NCBI GenBank assembly: GCA_040003315.1
Contig: JBDUCU010000014.1
Location: 1-39,553 of the forward strand
DNA: 39,553 nt
Direction of reading: 5' to 3'
Origin: JACCZX01 sp040003315
GTDB taxonomy: Bacteria > Pseudomonadota > Gammaproteobacteria > Burkholderiales > Burkholderiaceae_F
Shown: in pieces, positions 25,005 to 33,432 of the stretch
Layout: each line of letters opens with the position of its first letter
Numbering within the stretch: the first letter of the stretch is position 1
Translations under genes and position numbers: made by a program
The notes under the pieces: model-generated
Seen by the model: the letters and a program-made list of their open reading frames with translations, nothing else
Told to the model about the DNA's origin: nothing
Databases searched by the model: none

Positions 25005-25091
25005 ATGTCACTATTCTGCGAGATCAGCCTGCATTTTTCCCAGGGCATCGCCCGAGGAGCCTGGCTGTGGCGTAGCTCTACGCGTCGCTGA
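25005..25091 (+). CDS. Possible trp operon leader peptide (28 aa, Trp-Leu-Trp)
   Basis: An ATG at 25005, 13 bases after the gph stop, opens 28 codons ending at TGA 25089-25091. The peptide contains LHFSQGIARG followed by A-W-L-W-R-S, so two Trp codons (25062 and 25068) lie nine codons before the stop. Two small hairpins start in or just after the Trp region (stem GCGTA/TACGC at 25070-25083, and TCGCT/AGCGA at 25085-25100), and a third with a T-rich tail follows at 25137. This is the layout of ribosome-mediated attenuation upstream of an anthranilate synthase gene. The ribosome binding site is weak (GAAG only), and the short length means chance cannot be excluded. Confidence 0.45.
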   Translation: MSLFCEISLHFSQGIARGAWLWRSSTRR

Positions 25092-25136
25092 AGTTAGCGA
25101 GTTGCGCCGTCAACCTTCGGCACCCGCTTTACGCCC

Positions 25137-25160
25137 GCCGCACCTTTCGCGGCTCTTTCC
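25137..25160 (+). terminator. Possible attenuator hairpin before trpE
   Basis: GCCGC and GCGGC form a 5-bp GC stem around ACCTTTC, followed by TCTTTCC, 25 bases before the trpE start. It is a weak intrinsic terminator. Its position behind a Trp-containing leader ORF suggests an attenuator. Confidence 0.4.
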
Positions 25161-25184
25161 TGCAATCACAATCGATGTGTTGAC

Positions 25185-26672
25185 GTGACCGAACTGGAAT
25201 TCAGGGCGCTGGCGGCCCAAGGCTATAACCGCATTCCGCTGATCGCCGAAAGTTTTGCCGATCTCGAAACGCCGCTTTCGCTGTATCTGAAGCTTGCCAA
25301 CGAGCCCAACACGTTTCTGCTGGAATCTGTCGTTGGGGGTGAGCGCTTTGGCCGTTATTCGTTTATCGGCCTCGCGGCGCGCACATTAATCCGCTCGTTC
25401 ATTCGCGCCGACGCTACAACCACCGAAGTGGTTGAGGGCGGCCAGGTCGTCGAGACCAGCAGCGGCGATCCGCTGGCCGCCGTGCAGCGGTACGCCGAGC
25501 GGTTCAAGGTCGCGGTGCGCCCCGGGCTGCCGCGGTTTGCCGGCGGGCTCGCGGGCTACTTCGGCTACGACACGGTAAGAGTGATCGAAAAGAAGCTGAC
25601 CCGTCCAAAGCCGGATGACATCGGGGTGCCCGACATCTTGCTTCTGCTCGCCGAGGAGGTTGCCGTCATCGATAACCTCGCGGGGCGCATTTATCTGATC
25701 GTCTACGCCGATCCCGGCAGAAGCGAGGCTTATGCGCACGCCCGACAGCGTTTGCGCGATCTTAAGACCCGGCTTTCGCGTCCGATCGAGCCGCCGCACG
25801 CGCGCGCCAGCGTCAGACGCGGGGAGTATCGCGAATTTGAAAAGCTCGACTACCTTACTGCCGTGAGCAAGGCAAAGGAGTACATCGCCGCTGGCGACGT
25901 CATGCAGGTGCAGCTCGGACAGCGCATTCGAAAACCGTACGCAGATTCGCCTTTGTCCCTGTATCGCGCGCTGCGCACGTTGAATCCGTCGCCGTACATG
26001 TATTTCTACAACTTCGGCGATTTTCACGTTGTCGGCGCATCGCCCGAAATCCTGGTGCGCAGCGAAGACCGGCAGGCAAAGCGCTATGTTGCGATTCGAC
26101 CGATTGCGGGCACGCGGCCGCGTGGTGCGACACCCGAACAGGATTCGATCCTGGCCGCCGAGCTGGCGGCCGATCCCAAGGAGCGCGCTGAGCACCTGAT
26201 GTTGATCGATCTGGCCCGCAGCGATATCGGCCGCATCGTCGAGACTGGCAGCGTCAAGGTAACCGAACAGTACGTCATCGAAAAATACTCGCATGTTCAA
26301 CATCTGGTCAGTCACGTCGAAGGCGTACTGAGGCCGGGCATGAGCAATTTCGATGTACTGCGCGCCACGTTTCCTGCTGGGACGCTGACCGGTGCGCCCA
26401 AGGTGCGTGCGATGGAAATCATCGACGAGCTCGAGCCCGTCAAGCGCGGCATTTACGGCGGCGCCGTCGGATACTTAAGCTTTGCCGGCGACATGGACCT
26501 TGCCATCGCAATTCGCACCGCGGTCGTAAAGGGCAACATGCTGATTGCACAGGCCTCGGCGGGCATCGTTGCGGATTCGGTGCCGGAAAACGAGTGGAAG
26601 GAAACCGAAGCCAAGGCGCGCGCCGTGCTGCGCGCAGCCGAGCAGGTGGAAGATGGATTCGATGCGGATTAG
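25185..26672 (+). CDS. trpE: Anthranilate synthase component I
   Basis: This is a 495-residue chorismate-using enzyme that makes anthranilate, the first step of tryptophan synthesis, with ammonia supplied by TrpG. The likely start is GTG at 25185; no ATG or strong ribosome binding site is seen at the front. The N-terminal feedback motif L-L-E-S followed by S (TFLLESVVGGERFGRYSFIG) predicts inhibition by tryptophan. Catalytic-domain motifs include MQVQLGQRIRKP, NPSPYMYFYNFGDFHVVGAS, IRPIAGTRPRGATPEQD, MLIDLARSDIGRI and LTGAPKVRAMEIIDELEP. It heads the trpEGDC run and is preceded by a candidate attenuator. Confidence 0.96.
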   Translation: MTELEFRALAAQGYNRIPLIAESFADLETPLSLYLKLANEPNTFLLESVVGGERFGRYSFIGLAARTLIRSFIRADATTTEVVEGGQVVETSSGDPLAAVQRYAERFKVAVRPGLPRFAGGLAGYFGYDTVRVIEKKLTRPKPDDIGVPDILLLLAEEVAVIDNLAGRIYLIVYADPGRSEAYAHARQRLRDLKTRLSRPIEPPHARASVRRGEYREFEKLDYLTAVSKAKEYIAAGDVMQVQLGQRIRKPYADSPLSLYRALRTLNPSPYMYFYNFGDFHVVGASPEILVRSEDRQAKRYVAIRPIAGTRPRGATPEQDSILAAELAADPKERAEHLMLIDLARSDIGRIVETGSVKVTEQYVIEKYSHVQHLVSHVEGVLRPGMSNFDVLRATFPAGTLTGAPKVRAMEIIDELEPVKRGIYGGAVGYLSFAGDMDLAIAIRTAVVKGNMLIAQASAGIVADSVPENEWKETEAKARAVLRAAEQVEDGFDAD

Positions 26673-26699
26673 GCGACGCGTGTGCGTGGGCAAATCATC

Positions 26700-27284
26700 A
26701 TGCTGTTGATGATCGATAATTACGACAGCTTTACCTACAACCTGGTTCAGTATTTCGGCGAGCTGGGTGAAGAGGTGCGGGTTGCACGCAACGATGAAAT
26801 TACGCTGGACGATGTTGAGCAGCTGGCGCCGGACCGCATCTGCATTTCTCCGGGCCCGTGTTCGCCCAACGAGGCCGGGATCTCGTTGGCGCTGTTGCAG
26901 CGGTTCGGTGAACGCACGCCGATTCTCGGTGTGTGCCTGGGCCATCAGGCCATCGGACAGGCGTTCGGCGGAAGAGTTGTGCGCGCAATGTCGCTGATGC
27001 ATGGCAAGGTGTCGCCGATCGAGCATCGGTCGCGCGGTGTGTTCTATGGCTTGCCGGCGCCGTTTAACGCGGCGCGCTACCACTCGCTTGCAGTCGACCG
27101 GGCATCGCTGCCCGATTCTCTCGAGGTCACCGCGTGGACCGAGGACGGAGAAATCATGGGGTTGCGTCATCGCACTTTGCCGGTAGAGGGCGTGCAGTTC
27201 CACCCTGAATCGATCGCGACCGAGCATGGTCACGCCATTCTTAAAAACTTTCTGCAAGAGTCCGTGAGGCGCGCATGTCGATAG
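26700..27284 (+). CDS. trpG: Anthranilate synthase component II (glutamine amidotransferase)
   Basis: This is a 194-residue class I glutamine amidotransferase that releases ammonia for TrpE. It starts at ATG 26700 (MLLMIDNYDSFTYNLVQYF). The catalytic Cys lies in GVCLGHQAIGQAFGG, and the His-Glu pair in VQFHPESIATEHG. The oxyanion-region sequence SPGPCSPNEAG is present. It is a stand-alone domain, not fused to trpD, and overlaps the trpD start by 10 bases. In many bacteria this subunit also serves para-aminobenzoate synthesis; no sign of that is visible here. Confidence 0.96.
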   Translation: MLLMIDNYDSFTYNLVQYFGELGEEVRVARNDEITLDDVEQLAPDRICISPGPCSPNEAGISLALLQRFGERTPILGVCLGHQAIGQAFGGRVVRAMSLMHGKVSPIEHRSRGVFYGLPAPFNAARYHSLAVDRASLPDSLEVTAWTEDGEIMGLRHRTLPVEGVQFHPESIATEHGHAILKNFLQESVRRACR

Positions 27285-28306
27285 CACCCACCGAAGCGCT
27301 GGTTCGATGCATCGAGCATCGGGAGATCTTTCAGGACGAGATGCTGTCGCTCTGGCGGCGTCTGATGAGCGGTGAATTGACGCCGGTGCAAATCGCCGCA
27401 CTGACAATGGGTCTCAGGGTCAAGAAGGAAACGATCGGCGAGATCGCAGCGGCCGCGCAGATCATGCGCGAGTTCGCAACCAAGGTCGAGCTTGTCGACC
27501 GTACGCATCTGGTCGACCTCTGCGGCACCGGAGGGGACTCTGCCGGCACGTTCAATATTTCGACCGCAGCGATGTTTGTTGCAGCGGCTGCCGGCGCCCG
27601 CGTTGCCAAGCATGGCGGGCGCAGCGTTTCGTCAGGATCGGGCAGTGCCGATGTACTAGAAGCGTTGGGCGCGAAGATCCTGCTGACGCCCGTGCAGGTG
27701 GCTAAATGCATCGATGAAACGGGCATCGGATTCATGTTCGCTCCGAATCATCACGCGGCGATGAAGCACGCAGCGCCGGTGCGAAAGGAACTCGGTGTTC
27801 GCACCATTTTCAATCTGCTGGGTCCGCTGACGAATCCCGCCGGCGCACCCAACCAGGTGATGGGCGTGTTTCATCCCGATCTGGTCGGCATCCAGGTGCG
27901 CGTGCTGCAGCAGCTGGGAGCGCACCATGTGCTGACCGTGTACGGCAAGGATGGCATGGACGAGGTCTCGCTGGGCGCTGCGACTATGGTTGGCGAATTG
28001 AAGGACGGCGTTGTTCGCGAGTATGAAATTCATCCGGAAGACTTCGGTCTGTATATGGTTTCAAATCGCGGGTTGAAGGTCGCCAATGCAGCCGAGTCGA
28101 AAGCGATGCTGCTTGAAGCGATCAACAACGTCGAAGGCACGCCGCGCGAGATCGTGATCCTAAATGCCGGCGTTGCGCTGTATGCAGCCAATGTTGCGGA
28201 TTCGATCGGTGATGGAATTACCCGCGCGCGGGATGCGGTCGCGAGTGGCGCCGCAAAGAAGACGCTCGATCACTTTGTGGTCACCACGCAAACACTCGCT
28301 TCGTGA
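27275..28306 (+). CDS. trpD: Anthranilate phosphoribosyltransferase
   Basis: This is a 343-residue enzyme that joins anthranilate to phosphoribosyl pyrophosphate, the second step of tryptophan synthesis. The ATG lies inside the trpG end. Key motifs are DLCGTGGDSAGTFNIST (PRPP-binding GTGGD), VAKHGGRSVSSGSGSADVLE (where the family usually has KHGNR, so one Asn is Gly), MFAPNHHAAMKHAAPVRKEL, and NLLGPLTNPAGA. The Mg-binding acidic pair lies in GMDEVSLGA. It overlaps trpC by 4 bases. Confidence 0.96.
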   Translation: MSIAPTEALVRCIEHREIFQDEMLSLWRRLMSGELTPVQIAALTMGLRVKKETIGEIAAAAQIMREFATKVELVDRTHLVDLCGTGGDSAGTFNISTAAMFVAAAAGARVAKHGGRSVSSGSGSADVLEALGAKILLTPVQVAKCIDETGIGFMFAPNHHAAMKHAAPVRKELGVRTIFNLLGPLTNPAGAPNQVMGVFHPDLVGIQVRVLQQLGAHHVLTVYGKDGMDEVSLGAATMVGELKDGVVREYEIHPEDFGLYMVSNRGLKVANAAESKAMLLEAINNVEGTPREIVILNAGVALYAANVADSIGDGITRARDAVASGAAKKTLDHFVVTTQTLAS

Positions 28307-29127
28307 ACGATTCGACTCGCCCGGACGCGGGTTCAGCGTCAAGCAACATTCTCGAGCGGATACTGGCGAGCAAGCGCGACGAGGTTTCGGATGCGCTCGC
28401 CCGATGCTCACTGGTCGACATGCGTCGTGCAGCCGAGGCGCGACACGACGTGCGCGATTTCGTCCTTGCGATTCGAGCGAAGTTGGACGCCGGTCGTGCG
28501 GCGGTGATTGCGGAGATCAAGAAAGCGAGCCCGTCGAGGGGACTGCTGCGCGAGCAGTTCCACCCGGCGCAAATTGGTAGTAGTTACGCGGCCAACGGCG
28601 CCACCTGCCTGTCGGTTTTGACCGACGCACGATACTTTCAGGGCTCGCCGCAGGATCTCGCGGCGGCACGCGCCGCGAGCGGCTTGCCAACACTGCGCAA
28701 AGACTTCGTCGTCGACGTCTATCAGATCTATCAAGCACGCGCCGTGGGAGCGGATGCGATTCTGCTGATCGTCGCGGCTCTTAGCGATGCGCAGATGCGA
28801 GAGTTCGAAGGCGCCGCACACGCGGCCGGAATGGCGGTGCTCGTCGAGGTGCACGATGCCGCCGAACTCGAGCGGGCGCTGCGGCTGACGACGCCGTTGA
28901 TCGGCATTAACAATCGAGACTTGCGTTCGTTCAAGACCTCGCTCGCGACGACGATCGACCTGTTGCCTCGCGTGTCGCCCGACCGGATCGTCGTAACCGA
29001 AAGCGGCATCGGCGAGCCGGCCGACGTGGCGCTGCTGCGCAAGGCAGGAGTCCACACGTTTCTGGTCGGCGAAGCGCTGATGCGCGCACGCGATCCCGGT
29101 CGGGAACTGGCGCGAATCTTCGCGTGA
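28303..29127 (+). CDS. trpC: Indole-3-glycerol phosphate synthase
   Basis: This is a 274-residue TIM-barrel enzyme that closes the indole ring from 1-(2-carboxyphenylamino)-1-deoxyribulose 5-phosphate. The GTG start at 28303 overlaps the trpD stop. Motifs are the N-terminal helix ILERILASKRDEV, the active-site AEIKKASPSRG (Lys), SVLTDARYFQGS, RKDFVVDVYQIYQARAVGAD, IGINNRDLRSF and ESGIGEPADV. It is a single-function protein, not fused to trpF. The remaining tryptophan genes trpF, trpB and trpA are absent from the window, the usual split arrangement in Betaproteobacteria. Confidence 0.96.
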   Translation: MNDSTRPDAGSASSNILERILASKRDEVSDALARCSLVDMRRAAEARHDVRDFVLAIRAKLDAGRAAVIAEIKKASPSRGLLREQFHPAQIGSSYAANGATCLSVLTDARYFQGSPQDLAAARAASGLPTLRKDFVVDVYQIYQARAVGADAILLIVAALSDAQMREFEGAAHAAGMAVLVEVHDAAELERALRLTTPLIGINNRDLRSFKTSLATTIDLLPRVSPDRIVVTESGIGEPADVALLRKAGVHTFLVGEALMRARDPGRELARIFA

Positions 29128-29810
29128 TCGACCTTGCCGATATGGCGCCGGGTTGGTCGGCGCTGATTGACGCGTTCATTGCTTCGCCCGACGGCCGCCG
29201 GCTACACGCCTTTCTGGATCAGCGCAAAGCCGCTGATGCCGCGATCTTTCCGGCGCAGCCGGTGCGTGCTCTGACGCTGACTGCGTTCGACGATGTACGC
29301 GTGGTAATACTGGGACAGGACCCGTACCATGCTGAGGGACAGGCGCACGGTCTGGCGTTTTCGGTGCCGAGCGGAGTCAGGATCCCGCCCAGCCTTCGCA
29401 ACATTTTTCTGGAGTTGCAACGCGATCTGGGTTGCACGCCACCGCCAACGGGCACGCTGGATCGCTGGGCGCGACAAGGCGTGCTGCTGCTGAACACCAT
29501 TTTCACCGTCGAGCGCGCGCAGCCGGGTTCGCACGCCCGCAAAGGATGGGAGACGCTGGCATCGCTGCTGGTCGAGGCGCTGGCGGTCGATCAGCAGCCC
29601 AAAGTATTCATGTTGTGGGGCGCTTTTGCGCAGGCGCGCCATCTCAACATCGGCGAGCGCCATCTCGTTCTTCGCGCGAACCACCCATCGCCGCTGTCCG
29701 CGCAGCGGCCGCCGATTCCATTCATCGGATGCGGGCATTTCTCGCGTGCAAATGCGTTCTTGCTGCAGCATGGACGCGGACAAATCGATTGGTGTGGCAG
29801 CGAAACCTAG
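29124..29810 (+). CDS. ung: Uracil-DNA glycosylase
   Basis: This is a 228-residue family 1 uracil-DNA glycosylase that removes uracil from DNA to begin base-excision repair. The GTG at 29124 overlaps the trpC stop by 4 bases; ATG 29142 is an alternative start. The catalytic water-activating motif is GQDPYHAEGQAHGLAF (Asp66). The proline-rich loop is PPSLRNIF, and LLLNTIFTVERAQPGSHARKGWETL forms the core. The intercalation loop NHPSPLSAQRP carries the catalytic His. Its stop codon shares CTAG with the stop of the convergent aminopeptidase gene. Confidence 0.95.
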   Translation: MIDLADMAPGWSALIDAFIASPDGRRLHAFLDQRKAADAAIFPAQPVRALTLTAFDDVRVVILGQDPYHAEGQAHGLAFSVPSGVRIPPSLRNIFLELQRDLGCTPPPTGTLDRWARQGVLLLNTIFTVERAQPGSHARKGWETLASLLVEALAVDQQPKVFMLWGAFAQARHLNIGERHLVLRANHPSPLSAQRPPIPFIGCGHFSRANAFLLQHGRGQIDWCGSET

Positions 29811-31612
29811 TCGGCGGTCGTTTGCACTTTGCCCATCCATCCCGCGCGCAAACGCCGTGCTTCAGCTGCGGCCTTCAGATCGATCTCGAGGGTGAATTTA
29901 AGCGGAGCACGGTCGGCGAGTTTGACTTCGAAGCGCATCAGTTCATCGCGACGAAACGCGAGCACTTCAACTACGTCGCCAGTCGGATAGCGCGATAGCA
30001 GCGTGTCGAGGTTCGACGGCGTCACCCGCAAGTCATCGATCGCGATCAGCACGTCGTTGGCCGAGAGTCCGGCCGCTTGCGCCGGTGACCCATCGAATAT
30101 ATGAACCACTTGGCATTCTTGATAGGCCTGGCGGGTCTTGATACCGAGCAGTGCGAAGTGCGCTGCTTCAACATCCGCGCGCAACGCACACAGCACGCCG
30201 AATTTGCCCAGCAACGCTGTGTAATCCGGATCGCCGGTGCGCTCCGTCCACTCGGCGATCTCGCGAGCCAATGACACTCCGGTCGCCTCTTCGACGGCTT
30301 TCGACATCTGCTCCTCGCCCAACCCGGCGTAATGATCGCGGCCAGCCTTCCACTGCTTCCAAAGCAATCGCATCACATCATCGAGCGAGCGCTTGCCGTG
30401 AGTTTTCAAACGGATCGACAGATCGAGCGCGAGGCCGATGAGCGCGCCCTTTTGGTAATAGCTGACGACGCTATTCGGTGCGTTTTCGTCCTGCCGGTAG
30501 TACTTGATCCAGGCGTCGAACGAGCTTTCGGCGACGCTCTGCTTCAAGCGGCTCGAGCGCTGCGACACGGTGGTCAACGTCTTGGCTAGCGTCGCCAGGT
30601 ACTGCGCCTGGCTCAGCAATCCCGCGCGCAACAGCAGCAGATCGTCGTAATACGACGTGAACCCCTCTGACACCCACAGTAACCGCGTGTGGTTTTCCTG
30701 AGTGAGGTCATACGGGACGAAGGCCGCAGGCTTGATCCGCTTGACGTTCCACGAGTGAAAGTACTCGTGGCTGGCGAGTCCCAGAAAGCTGCGGTACGCC
30801 TCGGTCGAATCTGTCATGCCGACGAATGGCAGCCCTTCGCGCCTGGTGACCAAGGCGGTCGAGTTGCGATGTTCGAGTCCGCCATAGGCGTCGCCGAGTG
30901 CCATCGTCAGGAACAGGTACCGGTCAAACGGCGGCTTGTGAGTGCGCGGTTCGAACATCTTTACATGCGTTTCGCACAGACGCGTCAGATCGCGGGTCAA
31001 CCGCAGCAAGTCGAGCTTCGGGACCTTGCCGGTGATGGCGATCTCGTGCGCAACATCGGACACATCGAATTGCGCCAATTCAAAATCGCCCATTTCCACT
31101 GGGCAATCGATCAACTCGTCGTAGTTGGCCGCCTGATACGTCCCGAAGCCCGGACGGCGCGTGCCGCGCGCCGGCTCGAGCGCGGTCGCGACGCGCCATT
31201 TCTTATAGCGAGCACCGGCAGGCGGCAGAATGTCTACAGTGCAACGCTCGTGTTCGAAGCCGAGCGGCAACAGGAACACCGACGTGCCGTTAAAAAAGGC
31301 GTGCGTTTCATCCAGGTGAGCTGCGCGCACCGAAAAATCCCACGCGTAGACCTCGTAGGCGAGCTCGACTCGCTTGGCGGGCGCTGCGCGCCACGTGTTC
31401 TTGCTGGTCTTCCGCAGTGCTACCGGACGGCCATCGACCAACGAAGCGATCCGCACGATGTTGCGCGCGAACTCGCGAATCATGTAGCTGCCGGGAATCC
31501 AGACGGGCAGCATGAATTGCTGGCCCTGCGGATCGGGACGCTCGACGCTGCATGTCACGTGGAATAGATGAGCGCCGGGAAATGCCGGGCGGATTGCGTA
31601 CGCGATAGTCAT
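29807..31612 (-). CDS. M61-family aminopeptidase with PDZ domain
   Basis: This is a 601-residue zinc metallopeptidase of the M61 (glycyl aminopeptidase) family. The ATG at 31612 is chosen because the conserved start MTIAYAIRPAFPGAHLFHV begins there, although the frame extends upstream. The N-terminal beta domain includes LPVWIPGSYMIREFARN. The catalytic region has GGLEH (about 244), the zinc motif His282-Glu-Tyr-Phe-His286 in SHEYFHSWNVKR, and the third ligand Glu in SEGFTSYYDDLLLLRAG. A C-terminal PDZ domain (about 500-590) contains SPAQAAGLSANDVLIAIDD. No signal peptide is visible, so it is probably cytoplasmic. It lies just behind a broken DUF599 gene on the same strand. Confidence 0.9.
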   Translation of the reverse strand: MTIAYAIRPAFPGAHLFHVTCSVERPDPQGQQFMLPVWIPGSYMIREFARNIVRIASLVDGRPVALRKTSKNTWRAAPAKRVELAYEVYAWDFSVRAAHLDETHAFFNGTSVFLLPLGFEHERCTVDILPPAGARYKKWRVATALEPARGTRRPGFGTYQAANYDELIDCPVEMGDFELAQFDVSDVAHEIAITGKVPKLDLLRLTRDLTRLCETHVKMFEPRTHKPPFDRYLFLTMALGDAYGGLEHRNSTALVTRREGLPFVGMTDSTEAYRSFLGLASHEYFHSWNVKRIKPAAFVPYDLTQENHTRLLWVSEGFTSYYDDLLLLRAGLLSQAQYLATLAKTLTTVSQRSSRLKQSVAESSFDAWIKYYRQDENAPNSVVSYYQKGALIGLALDLSIRLKTHGKRSLDDVMRLLWKQWKAGRDHYAGLGEEQMSKAVEEATGVSLAREIAEWTERTGDPDYTALLGKFGVLCALRADVEAAHFALLGIKTRQAYQECQVVHIFDGSPAQAAGLSANDVLIAIDDLRVTPSNLDTLLSRYPTGDVVEVLAFRRDELMRFEVKLADRAPLKFTLEIDLKAAAEARRLRAGWMGKVQTTAD

Positions 31613-31622
31613 TGATCCGGAG

Positions 31623-31973
31623 TCAGCCGCCCAGGACCTCGAGCACGTCCGACCGGAACTCGCGCGGGTACAGTAGGAACGATGCCGGCGGTGGCGAGCG
31701 CTAACGCCAGCACCGATGAAAACCACATCAGCGCAGCGAAAGCCATGTAGTACGCACGCAGGCCATCGTTGAAAGTCTCGGCGGCCATACCGACCATGCG
31801 ACCCGCGCGCTCGGCGTACGCGTCGCCATTGGCGTCACCATGGTCAGCAGGGAATCGACCGTCTGCGAGCGTCGCCGCGCAAACATCGCGTAGCCCGTCC
31901 ACGCTGCGAAAAACCAGATCAGCGCGAGCCAATCGACTGGCGCCATCACTTTCAATGCGTTCAAGAGCTGCAT
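31623..31973 (-). pseudogene. DUF599-family membrane protein gene, broken by deletion and frameshifts
   Basis: Three pieces of one family are found in three frames. Piece one begins MQLLNALKVMAPVDWLAL and continues IWFFAAWTGYAMFARRR (from 31973). Piece two, in another frame from about 31840, reads AYAERAGRMVGMAAETFNDG then LRAYYMAFAALMWF. Piece three, after an extra base near 31678, reads LLYPREFRSDVLEVLGG and ends in TGA at 31623-31625. DUF599 proteins are normally about 230 residues, and here the central part, roughly 100 residues or more, is missing. At least two independent lesions make a sequencing error an unlikely full explanation. The intact version would be a multi-span inner-membrane protein of unknown function. 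Confidence 0.75.
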
Positions 31974-31995
31974 GTCGGCGCAGCATAGAACACTG

Positions 31996-33369
31996 TCAAC
32001 GGTGCTCGCGCGTCCGTGTCAATCGCAACAAGCCCCACACGAGCAGACCGGCCAGCATCACGTAGAGCGCAATATCGACCGATTGTTTCGATTGCGCGTA
32101 CGTCACGCTGGAATAGAAAAGGTAGCCACAGGTGACGACAAAAACGATCGGCAGGATCGGATACAGCGGCACCTTGAACGGGCGCGAAACCGCCGGTTCG
32201 CGAAAACGCAGAACGAACAGCGCAACGCCTGTCAGCAGGAAGAAGAACCAGAAAATCGGCGCGGTGAACTCGACCATTGCAGAGAAGCCGTCCTTCTGCA
32301 ATGAACCGAAGGCAACCAGCGCCAGTGCGAGCGCGCCCTGCACAAGAAACGCGGCCAGCGGCACGTTCCTGTCGCCCTGCCAACGACTCATGAGGGCGAG
32401 CTGCGGCCAGTCGCGTCCCAGCGCATAGTTGGTGCGCGCGCCAACGATCATCGTTGCGTTGATCGACGTCAGAGTTGCAACGCCGACGATGGCGCCGATG
32501 AGCTGTGCTCCGACCGGACCGAATGCCGCTTCCATTACATCGGCACCGACCGCCTGGCTGGCTTTGATGCCGGCAAACCCTAGCCCGTGCAACAGCGCCG
32601 CAACGAAACCGACATAAACCAGCGTCAACACCACGATCGCAATCACCAGCGTGCGCACGATCGCCCGCGGCCCGCCTTTGACTTCGGCGGATATGTAGGC
32701 CCCTTCATTCCAGCCGCCGTAGGTCAGCAGGACAAAAACCATCGCTAATCCAAATAGCGGCGGTAGACCGGAGCTCGAAGTTGCGGCCACGGCTGCAGCC
32801 GGCGCCGGCGGCGCGGTCACCACTATGCCCGCTAGAGTGACCAGTAGCACGCCAGAGACTTCGATCACCGTCAGTACGTTCTGTGCGCGCGACGATTCCC
32901 GCAGACCAATGATGTTGACCACCGTCAGCACGACGACCGTGATTGCCGCATAGATCGCCGACGAATTGGGTCCGAGCGAAACGACTCGACTCATGTAATC
33001 GCCGAAGACGAATGCCAGCAACGAAATCGAACCGGTGGTAATCGCCGTGATGCGCGCCCACCCGAAAAAGAAGCTGACGTCGCGGCCATAGGCGCGGGTC
33101 AGGAAGTGATAGTCGCCACCTGCGTTCGGAAACGCGCTGGCCAGTTCGGCGTAACACAGCGCACCGATTAACGACAGCGCACCGCCGAGCACCCATGCAA
33201 TCAACATCCAGTCGACAGAACCGGTCACACTGGCTACCAACGAAGGTGTCTTGAATATGCCGGCGCCAATTACGATTCCGACGATGATCATCGCGCCGTC
33301 GAACACCGACAGAACCGGCTTGGGTGCGTCCGTCGACACCGCTGCGGCTGTGCTCGAGTTGTCGTTCAT
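31996..33369 (-). CDS. APC-family amino acid permease
   Basis: This is a 457-residue inner-membrane transporter of the amino acid/polyamine/organocation superfamily with about 12 membrane segments. After a 20-residue soluble N-terminus it shows the family start FDGAMIIVGIVIGAGIFKTP (unwound helix 1 with G-x-G-I-F). Then come GALSLIGALCYAELASAFPN, AGGDYHFLTRAYGRDVSFFF and TYGGWNEGAYISAEVKGGPR. These resemble the L-type (LAT-like) branch. The substrate cannot be named. A terminator lies directly upstream at 33387-33413, so this gene must have its own promoter in the short gap or depend on read-through. Confidence 0.88.
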   Translation of the reverse strand: MNDNSSTAAAVSTDAPKPVLSVFDGAMIIVGIVIGAGIFKTPSLVASVTGSVDWMLIAWVLGGALSLIGALCYAELASAFPNAGGDYHFLTRAYGRDVSFFFGWARITAITTGSISLLAFVFGDYMSRVVSLGPNSSAIYAAITVVVLTVVNIIGLRESSRAQNVLTVIEVSGVLLVTLAGIVVTAPPAPAAAVAATSSSGLPPLFGLAMVFVLLTYGGWNEGAYISAEVKGGPRAIVRTLVIAIVVLTLVYVGFVAALLHGLGFAGIKASQAVGADVMEAAFGPVGAQLIGAIVGVATLTSINATMIVGARTNYALGRDWPQLALMSRWQGDRNVPLAAFLVQGALALALVAFGSLQKDGFSAMVEFTAPIFWFFFLLTGVALFVLRFREPAVSRPFKVPLYPILPIVFVVTCGYLFYSSVTYAQSKQSVDIALYVMLAGLLVWGLLRLTRTREHR

Positions 33370-33386
33370 CTTGTTCCGAGTGATAA

Positions 33387-33413
33387 CAAAAGCCCCGCGC
33401 GAGCGGGGCTTTT
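33387..33413 (-). terminator. Rho-independent terminator (symmetrical)
   Basis: AGCCCCGC-GCGA-GCGGGGCT is a perfect 8-bp GC-rich stem with a 4-base loop, flanked by A-runs and T-runs so it can work in both directions. On the minus strand it lies about 20 bases after the stop of the methyltransferase-fold gene, which it probably ends. Confidence 0.88.
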
Positions 33414-33432
33414 GGTCAGGCTATCGGCGAGA

